The notes under the pieces are model-generated. The model saw nothing but the letters and a program-made list of their open reading frames with translations. It was not told the DNA's origin and did no database searches. From NCBI GenBank assembly GCA_022821585.1, contig JAJEDI010000055.1:1-64000 (forward strand): DNA of 64,000 nt. Reading direction: 5' to 3'. Each line of letters opens with the position of its first letter. Positions within the stretch are counted from its first letter, which is position 1. Below, piece by piece: positions 1-7,340 of the stretch. The stretch comes from Caldilineaceae bacterium (GTDB lineage: Bacteria; Chloroflexota; Anaerolineae; Caldilineales; Caldilineaceae). The translations under genes were made by a program, and so were the position numbers.

Positions 1-60
1 GCCTTTTTGGCCCCCCTTTGGGGGGGGGCCGACCCCCCCCCAACGCCCCCCCCTCCTTCT
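1..60. repeat. Partial copy of a C-rich dispersed intergenic element
   Basis: This stretch of C and G runs resembles the C-rich end of the dispersed elements at 27363-27510 and 43953-44103, sharing the pattern of a C run, CAACGCC and another C run. The rest of that element is absent. No gene is visible in positions 1-135. Seen by eye only. Confidence 0.35.
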
Positions 61-135
61 AACCCACCGTGCTGATTCTTCCTCACCATAGTGCCTACCC
101 AACAGTGCTTACCCTCCCTCGCGCTATCTCAAGCT

Positions 136-184
136 ACTATCCACTGACCACTGACTACTGACCACTGACCACTGACTACTGCAG
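136..184. repeat. Heptamer tandem repeat (ACTGACC/ACTGACT)
   Basis: Seven imperfect copies of a 7-bp unit (ACTATCC, ACTGACC, ACTGACT and so on). They run into the last codons of the homoserine dehydrogenase gene, whose TAG stop lies inside the array. Similar arrays lie at 27316, 38962 and 42644. Cyanobacterial short tandemly repeated heptamers are a known analogue. Confidence 0.85.
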
Positions 185-1282
185 TTGCAGTTCCACTATA
201 TCACTCAGCACACCAGCCGCAGTCGCCTCCACCCCCGCCCCGCGCCCCTGAATCACCAGCGGATTGGGGTTGTACCAGCGACTGTAGAATTCGACCAGAT
301 TGTCGGTACCCCTCAAACGCCCCAACGGACTGTCCTCCGCCACCGCCGTCAAACCGACGCTGCACGCGCCCTCCGAAAGCGTAGCCGCATACCGCAGTAC
401 CTTGCCCTCCAACGCCGCGCCCGCAACCTGCCCCCTGAACTCTTCGTCCAGAGAAGGCAGCTCCGCCAGAAAACCGTCCACGCTCAGCCCAGCCATCCGC
501 TCCGGATACAGGCCCCTGACCTCCACCTGCTCCATCTCTATCCGCCAGCCGATCCCACGCGCCAGAATAAGCGCCTTGCGCGCCACGTCAACGCCCCCCA
601 GGTCATCGCGCGGGTCCGGCTCCGTATAACCCAGCCGGTACGCCTCCGCCACCGTCTCGCTGTAAGCGCGGCCCGCCTCCAGCCCTGTCATCACATAGCC
701 GAGCGTGCCGCTGAAAGAGCCGGCGATGCGCTCGATCTCGTCCCCGCTCGACACCAGCCGGTTCAGCGTCGCAATCACCGGCAGACCCGCGCCCACCGTC
801 GTCTCCCAGCGCGCCTGGCCCGAGCTACGGCTGATGCCGTCATACACATCCTGGACGACCGTCAGCGGCTTCTTGTTCGCCAGCACCACCTGACAGCCTC
901 GCTCCAACGCCAGCAACAGCGCGCCTGCCGTCCCGTCCGACGCCGTGCAGTCGACCACCACCGTGCCCGGCCCGCCAAGCTCCTCTACCACGGCTTCCGG
1001 GCTCCGGTAGGACCGGCCCAGCGGATGAGAAGCCAGCGTGCTCCCCGCCTCCTTGTGCTGCAAAACCCCGGCCAGCGACTCCTCCGTGAATCCCCCTTCC
1101 GGCTCCTCGACCGCACCGCTGCTGTCGCACACGGCCAGAAAGCGCATGCGCAGACCGTATCTCTCGCCATGAAGAGCCCGTTGTTCCAGGATCTGGCTTA
1201 GCAGGGCCCGCCCAACGCCCCCCAACCCCAGGAGGATCAGCGGCTTCTCCTGCCCCGCAGAATTACCCGCGATGTTCCCCAT
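176..1282 (-). CDS. hom: Homoserine dehydrogenase
   Basis: This enzyme reduces aspartate semialdehyde to homoserine with NAD(P)H, the branch point towards threonine and methionine, in the cytoplasm. The 368-residue product opens with a Rossmann dinucleotide loop (LGLGGVGRAL, about residues 18-27). It then has a central catalytic region with the family pattern AGLPVIATLN followed by SFSGTLGYVM. The C-terminal ACT domain found in longer homoserine dehydrogenases is absent, so this is the short form; threonine feedback, if any, would act on the kinase. The ATG overlaps the stop of the upstream aspartate kinase by one base (TGATG), which implies translational coupling. Both genes sit behind the SAM-I riboswitch at 2805-2926. 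Confidence 0.93.
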   Translation of the reverse strand: MGNIAGNSAGQEKPLILLGLGGVGRALLSQILEQRALHGERYGLRMRFLAVCDSSGAVEEPEGGFTEESLAGVLQHKEAGSTLASHPLGRSYRSPEAVVEELGGPGTVVVDCTASDGTAGALLLALERGCQVVLANKKPLTVVQDVYDGISRSSGQARWETTVGAGLPVIATLNRLVSSGDEIERIAGSFSGTLGYVMTGLEAGRAYSETVAEAYRLGYTEPDPRDDLGGVDVARKALILARGIGWRIEMEQVEVRGLYPERMAGLSVDGFLAELPSLDEEFRGQVAGAALEGKVLRYAATLSEGACSVGLTAVAEDSPLGRLRGTDNLVEFYSRWYNPNPLVIQGRGAGVEATAAGVLSDIVELQLQ

Positions 1283-2727
1283 CAGTCCGCTCCGTTCCCA
1301 AGTTCGAACGTATCATGTATGGCCCGCAGCGCCTCATCGGCCTCCGTTTGCAGGACCACGAGGCTGATATTGGCCTCGCTTGACCCCTGCGCAATCGCGA
1401 TCACATTGATATTCCGTTCCCCCAGCGCATTGAAGACCCGCGCCGCGATGCCCGGCGTCCCCTTCATGCCCGCCCCGATCACCGCCACGATCACAATGTC
1501 CGGCTGGTGGCTGATCTCTTCGATCATATTCTGGGCCAGCTCGCGTGCGAACTCCACCTTGAGCGCCCCGACCACCGCATCGCCCTCCGCCTCCGGGACC
1601 ACGAAACAGATACTCTGCTCGCTGCTCCCCTGGCTGATCATCAGCACATTGGCCCGCTGCCGCGCCACCGCGTCAAATGTGCGCGCCGCAATACCCGGCA
1701 CGCCGATCATCCCCCGCCCCGCCACCGTAATCAGCCGCAACTCCCGCACCGCCGTGATCGCCTTCACCCCATGATGCAGCTGGCGCGTCTTTTCAACGAT
1801 GCGTGTGCCCGGGTGGGAGGGATTGAACGTGTTGAGAACCCGCAAGGGAATACCGCTCTCCACCGCCGGCGTAACCGTCTTGGGGTGCAATACCTTGGCG
1901 CCGTAATAAGCCAATTCCGCCACCTCCTCGTAGGAAAGCTCCTCCATCGACTGCGCGTTCTCGACGATACGCGGGTCGGCGGTCATGACCCCGTCCACGT
2001 CCGTCCAGATCTGGATCTCGTCCGCATCGAGGGCCGCACCAAGTATCGCCGCTGAGTAGTCCGAGCCGCCCCGCCCTAGCGTCGTCGGCACGCCCTTCTC
2101 CGTCGCGCCCACAAAACCGGTCACAACCGGCACCACCCCGCTCTGCATCATCGGCAGCAGCCGGTCCCGGCAGCGCGCCGGGGTGGCCTCCATCAGCGGA
2201 TTGGCGTTGCCGAACTGGTCGTCGGTGATGATCAGTTCGCCCGCGTCCACGAACTGGGAATTCACCCCGTTCGCCCGCAGTACGGCCGCTAGCAGCGGCG
2301 CGCTCAACCGCTCGCCCACCCCGCTGACAACATCCAGCCCCCGTTGCGTCAGCTCTCCCAGCACCGTGATGCTGCGGCACAGGCGCTCGAACTCGCGCAG
2401 CCGGTTGTCGAACAGCCTGCCCAACCCGGCCCGCTCCACCCCGTCCTCGATCAGCTGCCCGGCCACCACCTGGTGCCGCACCAGCAGCTGACTGCGTGCA
2501 TCGCGGTAAGGCGTCTCGTCCCCCGCCGCTGCCGCCTGCGCCGCATCGATCAGCGTGTTCGTAACCCCGCCCATCGCGCTCACAACCACCAGCACACCAG
2601 GGCTCTCTTCAGCACCGTCGCCCCCGGTCTGCCTCTCCACCGCCGCGGCCACAATTTTCGCTGCGCTATCGATCGATTCCGCTGTACCGACCGACGTCCC
2701 GCCAAATTTCATCACGATCATAAGCAT
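1282..2727 (-). CDS. lysC: Aspartate kinase
   Basis: Aspartate kinase phosphorylates aspartate, the first step to lysine, threonine and methionine. The 481-residue protein has the amino-acid-kinase N-terminus (MKFGGTSVG, starting at residue 6) and the core motifs GRGGSDYSA and WTDVDGVMTADPR. At the C-terminus are two ACT regulatory repeats, each with an ITVAG- or IAVIG-like strand followed by a GTPGIAARVF-like segment. It is a monofunctional kinase with its own hom gene directly downstream. Several in-frame ATGs lie close together (2727, 2721, 2712) and none has a strong Shine-Dalgarno; 2727 is the longest. The leader carries a promoter and an intact SAM-I riboswitch, so the operon is probably repressed by S-adenosylmethionine. 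Confidence 0.95.
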   Translation of the reverse strand: MLMIVMKFGGTSVGTAESIDSAAKIVAAAVERQTGGDGAEESPGVLVVVSAMGGVTNTLIDAAQAAAAGDETPYRDARSQLLVRHQVVAGQLIEDGVERAGLGRLFDNRLREFERLCRSITVLGELTQRGLDVVSGVGERLSAPLLAAVLRANGVNSQFVDAGELIITDDQFGNANPLMEATPARCRDRLLPMMQSGVVPVVTGFVGATEKGVPTTLGRGGSDYSAAILGAALDADEIQIWTDVDGVMTADPRIVENAQSMEELSYEEVAELAYYGAKVLHPKTVTPAVESGIPLRVLNTFNPSHPGTRIVEKTRQLHHGVKAITAVRELRLITVAGRGMIGVPGIAARTFDAVARQRANVLMISQGSSEQSICFVVPEAEGDAVVGALKVEFARELAQNMIEEISHQPDIVIVAVIGAGMKGTPGIAARVFNALGERNINVIAIAQGSSEANISLVVLQTEADEALRAIHDTFELGNGAD

Positions 2728-2804
2728 TCAACTCGCTCTATAAGAGAAATAAGTAAAAAAATACCCCGCGCCGTGCAGACGAGAGGTAGCCGACTATCTC
2801 ACTG

Positions 2805-2926
2805 CCTCTCATCTTCCAGAATCTATCTGCCGGAATTGGCACCTACGTCACAGAAGACCTTCCATCTTCCGCTACCGGGTTGCCGAGGCTTCACAGGGCC
2901 GGTCCCTCCGCCTCTCTGGATAAGAG
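2805..2926 (-). promoter_or_regulatory. SAM-I (S-box) riboswitch, intact copy
   Basis: Read on the minus strand, this 122-nt segment has the S-box consensus: a 5' P1 strand CTCTTATC, then AGAGAGG, GAGGGACCGGCCC, TGAAGC, CGGCAACC, GGTGCCAATTCC, and a 3' P1 strand GATGAGAG. The two P1 strands pair over 8 bp with one G-U. SAM-I riboswitches turn off methionine-pathway genes when S-adenosylmethionine is abundant, and the next gene is aspartate kinase. Downstream, CCTCTC could pair with the 3' P1 strand as an alternative stem, and an unbroken T tract (A run at 2755-2761 on the plus strand) precedes the gene. That is compatible with transcription termination, but I cannot define the terminator stem with confidence. 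Confidence 0.93.
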
Positions 2927-2953
2927 TTCAGCTATTCAATTGTAATGCGGGCA

Positions 2954-2982
2954 AATGTAGCAGAGCCCCCGCCCTATGTCAA
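2954..2982 (-). promoter_or_regulatory. Sigma-70-type promoter of the aspartate kinase operon
   Basis: On the minus strand the -35 box TTGACA (2977-2982) and a -10-like TACATT (2954-2959) are separated by exactly 17 bp, and the SAM-I aptamer begins about 28 bases downstream. The same geometry is kept in the duplicated leader at 10379-10407. Confidence 0.75.
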
Positions 2983-3124
2983 ATTTCGCGGGCAGGCAGC
3001 AAAAAACACGGGAACGCCATAAAAAACGACCAGGATAACGGCTTGGGACTGTCCGCTCTCTCCACCAAAAAAGTGGAACTCGGAACGTATTAATTCTGAC
3101 GTGCGAGCGGAGTAACTAACCGTT

Positions 3125-3176
3125 GACATTTCAACCAGTCCGCCCTACCGTAGGGGCACCCCTTGTGGGTGCCCTG
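3125..3176. repeat. Palindromic intergenic repeat (GGGCACCC hairpin)
   Basis: Perfect inverted repeat: GGGCACCC at 3154-3161, loop CTTGT, GGGTGCCC at 3167-3174. It is preceded by CGTTGACATTTC and TACCGTAGG, which recur before the copies at 13426 and 27640. It is a REP-like unit. Confidence 0.8.
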
Positions 3177-3234
3177 GCTGTTGCTCCCTCGTGGGCCCCC
3201 TCGTGTCTCCTATGTGTCCCCCCTGGAACAAAGA

Positions 3235-3345
3235 AATGCGTCCTTCGCGTAACTTCGCGGATCAAAAAAGGTGTTCTTCGCGGCCCTTCGTGGCAAAAAG
3301 GGTGTTCTTCGCGCCCCTTCGCGTGACTTCGCGGATCAAAAAAAG
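3235..3345. repeat. Imperfect tandem array of TTCGCG-rich units
   Basis: About four imperfect units containing CTTCGCGTGACTTCGCGG, each followed by ATCAAAAAA or a similar A-rich stretch. A related array lies at 27714-27784. In both places the array directly follows a GGGCACCC palindrome. No gene is visible in 3119-3395. Confidence 0.75.
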
Positions 3346-3395
3346 CTGTCCTTCATGTCCCTTAGCGGTTCTCAGATGCTGATTTTCTCCGTCAG

Positions 3396-5789
3396 CTACT
3401 GTTCACCCATCGGCATGCGGTAGCCCACTCGTGGCTTGTTAAAAATGTACGTAGGACTACCGGCGTCGTCCCCCAGCTTGCGGCGCAGCCTGTTGATGAT
3501 ATTGCGCACCGGCCCGGAACTGCTCGTCTTCTCCACGCCCCACACCCGTCGCAGCAGCTGGAAGTTGGTCACCACGCGACCCGCATTCACCGCAAGCTCG
3601 GCCAGCATCCGGTACTCTATGTTGGTTAGATCAACCGGACGCCCCCCGACGGTCACCCGGCGCTCAGCGTAGTCGATGGTCAACTCTCCCAGATGATAGG
3701 GCTCGGAAGGCGCCGCCAATTCAGGCGCGGCCCGCCTGCGCAGGGCTGCCCTGATCCTCGCCACCAGTTCGGTCGTCGCGAAGGGCTTCAGAATGTAGTC
3801 CTCCGCTCCCATGTCGAAGGCCCTGGCGATCAGGTCTTCCTGTCCGTATACCGACAGAAAGATGACCGGTACGTCCGTCACCATTCGGATCTCCCGCATC
3901 AGCTCGATGCCGTCGCTGCCCGGCAGTACCATGTCGAGCAGGACCAGATGAGGTCTGCTCTCCTCGATCAGGCGGAACATATCCTCCGGGTCGGCGGTCA
4001 CGGTCGGCGCGTACCCCGCTTTGTATAGCGCCTCCCGGACATTCCTGAGCATCTGGGGGTCGTCGTCCACAACGAGGATGCGTGGATTCCTCCGCTGCGA
4101 ACGCTGAGAGCGTCTGACCGGCTGTACAGTTCCACGCTCATTCTCTCCGACCATCGGGATGGTGAACGTAAACCGGCTGCCCCGTCCTAGCCCGTCGCTC
4201 TCAGCCCAGATGCGGCCTCCGTGGGCTTCAACAATCCCCTTGCAGATGACGAGGCCCAGGCCGGAACCTCTGCTCTCCCGGCCCCACACCTCACCTTCGA
4301 GTGGAGAGAACTTGCGAAACAGGCGCAGCAGCTGCTCTTCCGTCATCCCCACGCCGTCGTCGGAGAGCGAGATCGCCACGTGCACCTCCTTCCGCTCTGC
4401 CGCAATCCGAATCGCCGACGACTGGCTGGAGTGCCTGGCCGCATTGGACAACAGATTGCTCAAAACCTGGCCCATGCGCCGCTGATCAGCCATGATCAAC
4501 GGCAGGTCCGGTGGGATGTCAATGTGCAGCCCAATACGGTTCCCTGCACTGATAAATCTGCTCCTCGCCACGTCCACCAGGGCCACAACCTCAGACGGTT
4601 CGGGATCCACCGGCAACATGCCCGTTTCGATGCGCGCTACGTCCAATAGGTCGCCGATCAAGACCCGCATGTTGTCGGCTTGGTCTCGAATGATACGGTT
4701 GAACTGCTCTATCTCTGCCGACTCCAACTCGGAGCCGGTTTCCAGCAGCGTGTCCACCGATCCCCGGATGGTGCTCAGCGGTGTCCTCAGCTCGTGGCTC
4801 ACCATGCCCAGAAACTCGGCGCGCAGCCGGTCCAGTTCCTCCAGGGGCGTCATGTCCTGCAGGGTCACCACCACCGACTCGACCGCACCCTCCTCCGAAC
4901 GGATCGGCGTTACGTTGACCAGCGTCGTAACCGACTGGCCGCAGGAGGTCTGCAAAACGATCTCCTCGGCCACCACCGTCTCGCTCCTCTGCAGCGCTAG
5001 GGCCAGGGGAAACTTCGCCAGAGAGATTTCCCGTCCGTCGGCCCACCGTATGGTCAGATCGTCCAGGATCTCCTCTTCCTCATGATCTGGCTCACGCAGG
5101 ACGTCGGTGATCCTCCTCGCTTCCCGGTTGACCCACATGGGAACGCCCGTCTTCGCGTCCAAAACAATGACGCCTACGGGCACCGTGTTTGCAAGTGCCA
5201 CAAGGTTTTCCCTGGCTTGCAGTTCGTCCCGGTGTCTGCGCGCGTTGACGATCACCAGCGCCGCCTGCAAAGCGAACATGGCCAGGGTCTCCTCATCTTC
5301 AAGAGTGAACTCTTCTCCTTCTTCTTTATCGGCGAGAAAGAAATTGGCGACGACTTCGTCCTGGTGTAGGACCGGCGCCGCCATAAAGGGGAACACCGGC
5401 GGCACCGCCATCGGCAAATCGTAGCGCGGCAATCCCTGCGCGCGGATGTAGCCGTGGAAATCCCGACTGCGCACCGGTCCCTTGCTCGCGTTAATCTTCT
5501 TGACGAGCGGCATCGGCGTGGACAATTTCCACAGCTGACGGCGCTCGTCGGCAGTAAACCCGGAGCTTAGATAGTCCTGTATCTGCCCCGAACTGTCCAG
5601 GACGATGATAACGCCGTAGCGGGCGCCAGTCACCGATCGGGCGCTGTCCAGAACCCCCTGCAACACCGTCTCGAAGTCGAGGCTCTCGTTGATGCGAAGG
5701 CTGGCCTCGCTCAATTTGGAAAGGCGGACTCGCAGCCTCTCTATCTCCTGCTCAAGCTCTTCTCTGCTCTTCATCTGCCTGACCTCCAT
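3396..5789 (-). CDS. Fused GAF-PAS sensor histidine kinase / OmpR-type response regulator
   Basis: One 797-residue protein holds a whole two-component pathway. It has a short N-terminal coiled coil (about 5-30), a GAF sensor domain (about 30-185), and a PAS-like domain (about 195-320). The HisKA domain carries the phospho-acceptor His near 332 (VSHELRTPLS). The ATPase domain has NLLSNAARHS, DDGVGM and GSGLGL. A receiver domain follows, with Asp near 619 (LVLLDMVLP) and Lys in ILKPF. The C-terminus is a PhoB/OmpR winged helix (about 700-795: RRVWG, RRKLGDD, RVGYRM). No membrane segment is evident, so it should sense a cytoplasmic signal and bind DNA itself. The start is uncertain: an internal Met at residue 6 is also possible. 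It is oriented away from the HdeD gene. Target genes cannot be read from the sequence. Confidence 0.93.
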   Translation of the reverse strand: MEVRQMKSREELEQEIERLRVRLSKLSEASLRINESLDFETVLQGVLDSARSVTGARYGVIIVLDSSGQIQDYLSSGFTADERRQLWKLSTPMPLVKKINASKGPVRSRDFHGYIRAQGLPRYDLPMAVPPVFPFMAAPVLHQDEVVANFFLADKEEGEEFTLEDEETLAMFALQAALVIVNARRHRDELQARENLVALANTVPVGVIVLDAKTGVPMWVNREARRITDVLREPDHEEEEILDDLTIRWADGREISLAKFPLALALQRSETVVAEEIVLQTSCGQSVTTLVNVTPIRSEEGAVESVVVTLQDMTPLEELDRLRAEFLGMVSHELRTPLSTIRGSVDTLLETGSELESAEIEQFNRIIRDQADNMRVLIGDLLDVARIETGMLPVDPEPSEVVALVDVARSRFISAGNRIGLHIDIPPDLPLIMADQRRMGQVLSNLLSNAARHSSQSSAIRIAAERKEVHVAISLSDDGVGMTEEQLLRLFRKFSPLEGEVWGRESRGSGLGLVICKGIVEAHGGRIWAESDGLGRGSRFTFTIPMVGENERGTVQPVRRSQRSQRRNPRILVVDDDPQMLRNVREALYKAGYAPTVTADPEDMFRLIEESRPHLVLLDMVLPGSDGIELMREIRMVTDVPVIFLSVYGQEDLIARAFDMGAEDYILKPFATTELVARIRAALRRRAAPELAAPSEPYHLGELTIDYAERRVTVGGRPVDLTNIEYRMLAELAVNAGRVVTNFQLLRRVWGVEKTSSSGPVRNIINRLRRKLGDDAGSPTYIFNKPRVGYRMPMGEQ

Positions 5790-6019
5790 TCAGAATCAAC
5801 GCCCCGCGAGACCCTTTGTGCCTCTCCGGCTGGAAATGGGACAGCTTTGGGGGCGCCCGTCCCATAATGGCATCTGGATGGCAAAATTACACAATAATCT
5901 CGAGAAACATGACCTAAATTATACGCTCACTTAAACATCAAATGGTGTACCCTCGAAAAGGCAACAGCCTTAACCGTCAGCAGGACGATTCACGGTACCC
6001 CCAAACAAAGGACAAACCC

Positions 6020-6580
6020 ATGACGGAATCAAAACAGCCCGTAGACATCCTCTGGTGGATACCCTTAACCCGAGGGATCATCCTCGTCCTGTTCAGCATT
6101 GCCATGTTTACCTTCGGCCGCGGGACCACCCTCGTTGCCATGATCACCATACTCGGCGCTTACTGGATAGTCGATGGCGTATTCGATCTCTTTGAAGGTG
6201 TCGTCGGTCAGGTGGAAGGAAAGCGCATCTGGAAGATCATCAGCGCCGTTATCAGCATGGTCGCTGGATTCATGATCGTCAGCAACCCCATCCTCAGCGG
6301 ATTCTTCGCCAGCACCTTCTTCATCGCGCTTATCGGATTCGTCGCTGTCAGCGCTGGCGTCGCCTCTATCCTGGCCCGCAGCGGCAGGAAGCGGTCCGTC
6401 CCCGGCATACTCCTCGGAGCCCTCTACATCGTCTTTGGCGTCCTGATTCTGTTCAATCCCATCGTCACGCAGGCACTCATTATCGTCCTCCTCCCCTACT
6501 GGGCGCTCGGCACCGGCATCCTCGCCCTTGGCACCGGTGCCTACATGCGCCTACGCAAGCAGCCAGCACCAAACGCGTAA
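6020..6580 (+). CDS. HdeD-family (DUF308) membrane protein
   Basis: A 186-residue integral membrane protein with about six hydrophobic helices in three pairs, the arrangement of HdeD/DUF308 proteins. The E. coli member is linked to acid resistance, but most members have no known function. I chose the ATG at 6020 because AAGGAC lies just upstream and the protein then begins directly before the first helix (ILWWIPLTRGIILVLFS). An in-frame ATG at 5942 would add 26 hydrophilic residues. It stands alone on the plus strand, divergent from the sensor kinase, and the two share an intergenic region of about 230 bp. It may be a target of that regulator; this is inference from position only. Confidence 0.85.
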   Translation: MTESKQPVDILWWIPLTRGIILVLFSIAMFTFGRGTTLVAMITILGAYWIVDGVFDLFEGVVGQVEGKRIWKIISAVISMVAGFMIVSNPILSGFFASTFFIALIGFVAVSAGVASILARSGRKRSVPGILLGALYIVFGVLILFNPIVTQALIIVLLPYWALGTGILALGTGAYMRLRKQPAPNA

Positions 6581-6643
6581 TCCGCATCACGCTCGCAACC
6601 GCGCTGTGCAGATTAGCCCGAGCTCCGTCCACGACTGCGCAAT

Positions 6644-6946
6644 TTGCAGAAAGAGGCGCTACAGAGCCAGCTTTCCGACCTGGAAGAGGACATCCACGGG
6701 TATGAGAGTCTCAATGCCGGCGATTCTGCGTTTGCGCTCCTGAAGAATGTCTCAAAACTCCCAAAGCCCTTGATCAGCGCGCGTATCGCCAGCGGCCTCA
6801 GTCAACGAAATCCAGCTGAGCGCCTCGGACTGAAAGAGCAACAGGTCCAGCGCCATGAAGCCAGCGAATCCGCCTCTGCGAGCTTCACCAGAATCAGAGA
6901 AGTGGTCGCAGCATTAGGCATAGAGGTGGACGATAGGGACCTATAG
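6644..6946 (+). pseudogene. XRE-type HTH antitoxin-like fragment
   Basis: The reading frame has a charged coiled stretch (about residues 1-30) followed by a Cro/C1-type helix-turn-helix: RIASGLSQRNPAERLGLKEQ, then an ending like AALGIEVDD. This matches solitary XRE regulators and antitoxins. The frame has only a TTG start at 6644 and no clear ribosome site. The residues NPAERL, where such proteins usually have ELAERL, suggest drift. No partner toxin is adjacent. It is probably a decaying gene. Confidence 0.5.
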
Positions 6947-7105
6947 GCCCGACTGAGCAAAAATGTCGTTCCAAGGACACGGCACGATTCTGCCGGCGAT
7001 ACCATTCGACCCTCCAAACCAGGAATCCCAGGTCCGTTTCGGAATGATCCTGGCCTCAATCAGATCTCTGGGGGTAGAACTGCTGGTGAGTGATGGTGGT
7101 ACAAC

Positions 7106-7294
7106 ATGATACAGAAGACGATCACCTACAGCTGTCGCGTGTGCGGAAGCGAAAATATTGTCAAGAACGGCACAAACCGTCTTGGACAGCAGCAGTATCA
7201 CTGCAAGGACTGCGGCGCGTACCGGGTTCTGGAGTCCAAGAGGGAGAGGAAGAAAGCAGAATATGCTTGTCCTCAGAGGGACAGGCGCCAGTGA
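7106..7294 (+). pseudogene. IS1-family InsA-like transposase fragment
   Basis: The 62-residue frame begins with the InsA zinc-finger region of IS1-type transposases: two CxxC pairs (CRVCG and CKDCG) around NIVKNGTNRLGQQQYHC. After about residue 45 the frame leaves the family pattern and stops, and no InsB part follows. Weak similarity (QRDRRQ against the usual YQERxS) suggests the next helix is still present in damaged form. I read it as an N-terminal relic of an insertion sequence. Terminal inverted repeats were not found. Confidence 0.65.
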
Positions 7295-7305
7295 GAGCGG
7301 GGACG

Positions 7306-7340
7306 GAGGAGGGCACCCACAAGGTGTGCCCCTACGGGCC
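7306..7340. repeat. Palindromic intergenic repeat at the 3' end of the SH3-repeat gene
   Basis: Inverted copy of the GGGCACCC family: GGGCACCC at 7311-7318, then a short loop, then GTGTGCCC (one mismatch), then CTACGGG. The TAG stop of the minus-strand SH3-repeat gene lies inside this repeat, so insertion of the repeat may have set the present C-terminus of that protein. Confidence 0.7.

Noticed and set aside
185-1201. Long plus-strand frame opposite hom (338 codons)
   Set aside because: Arg/His/Pro-rich antisense shadow of a clearly real gene; no ribosome site or family match.
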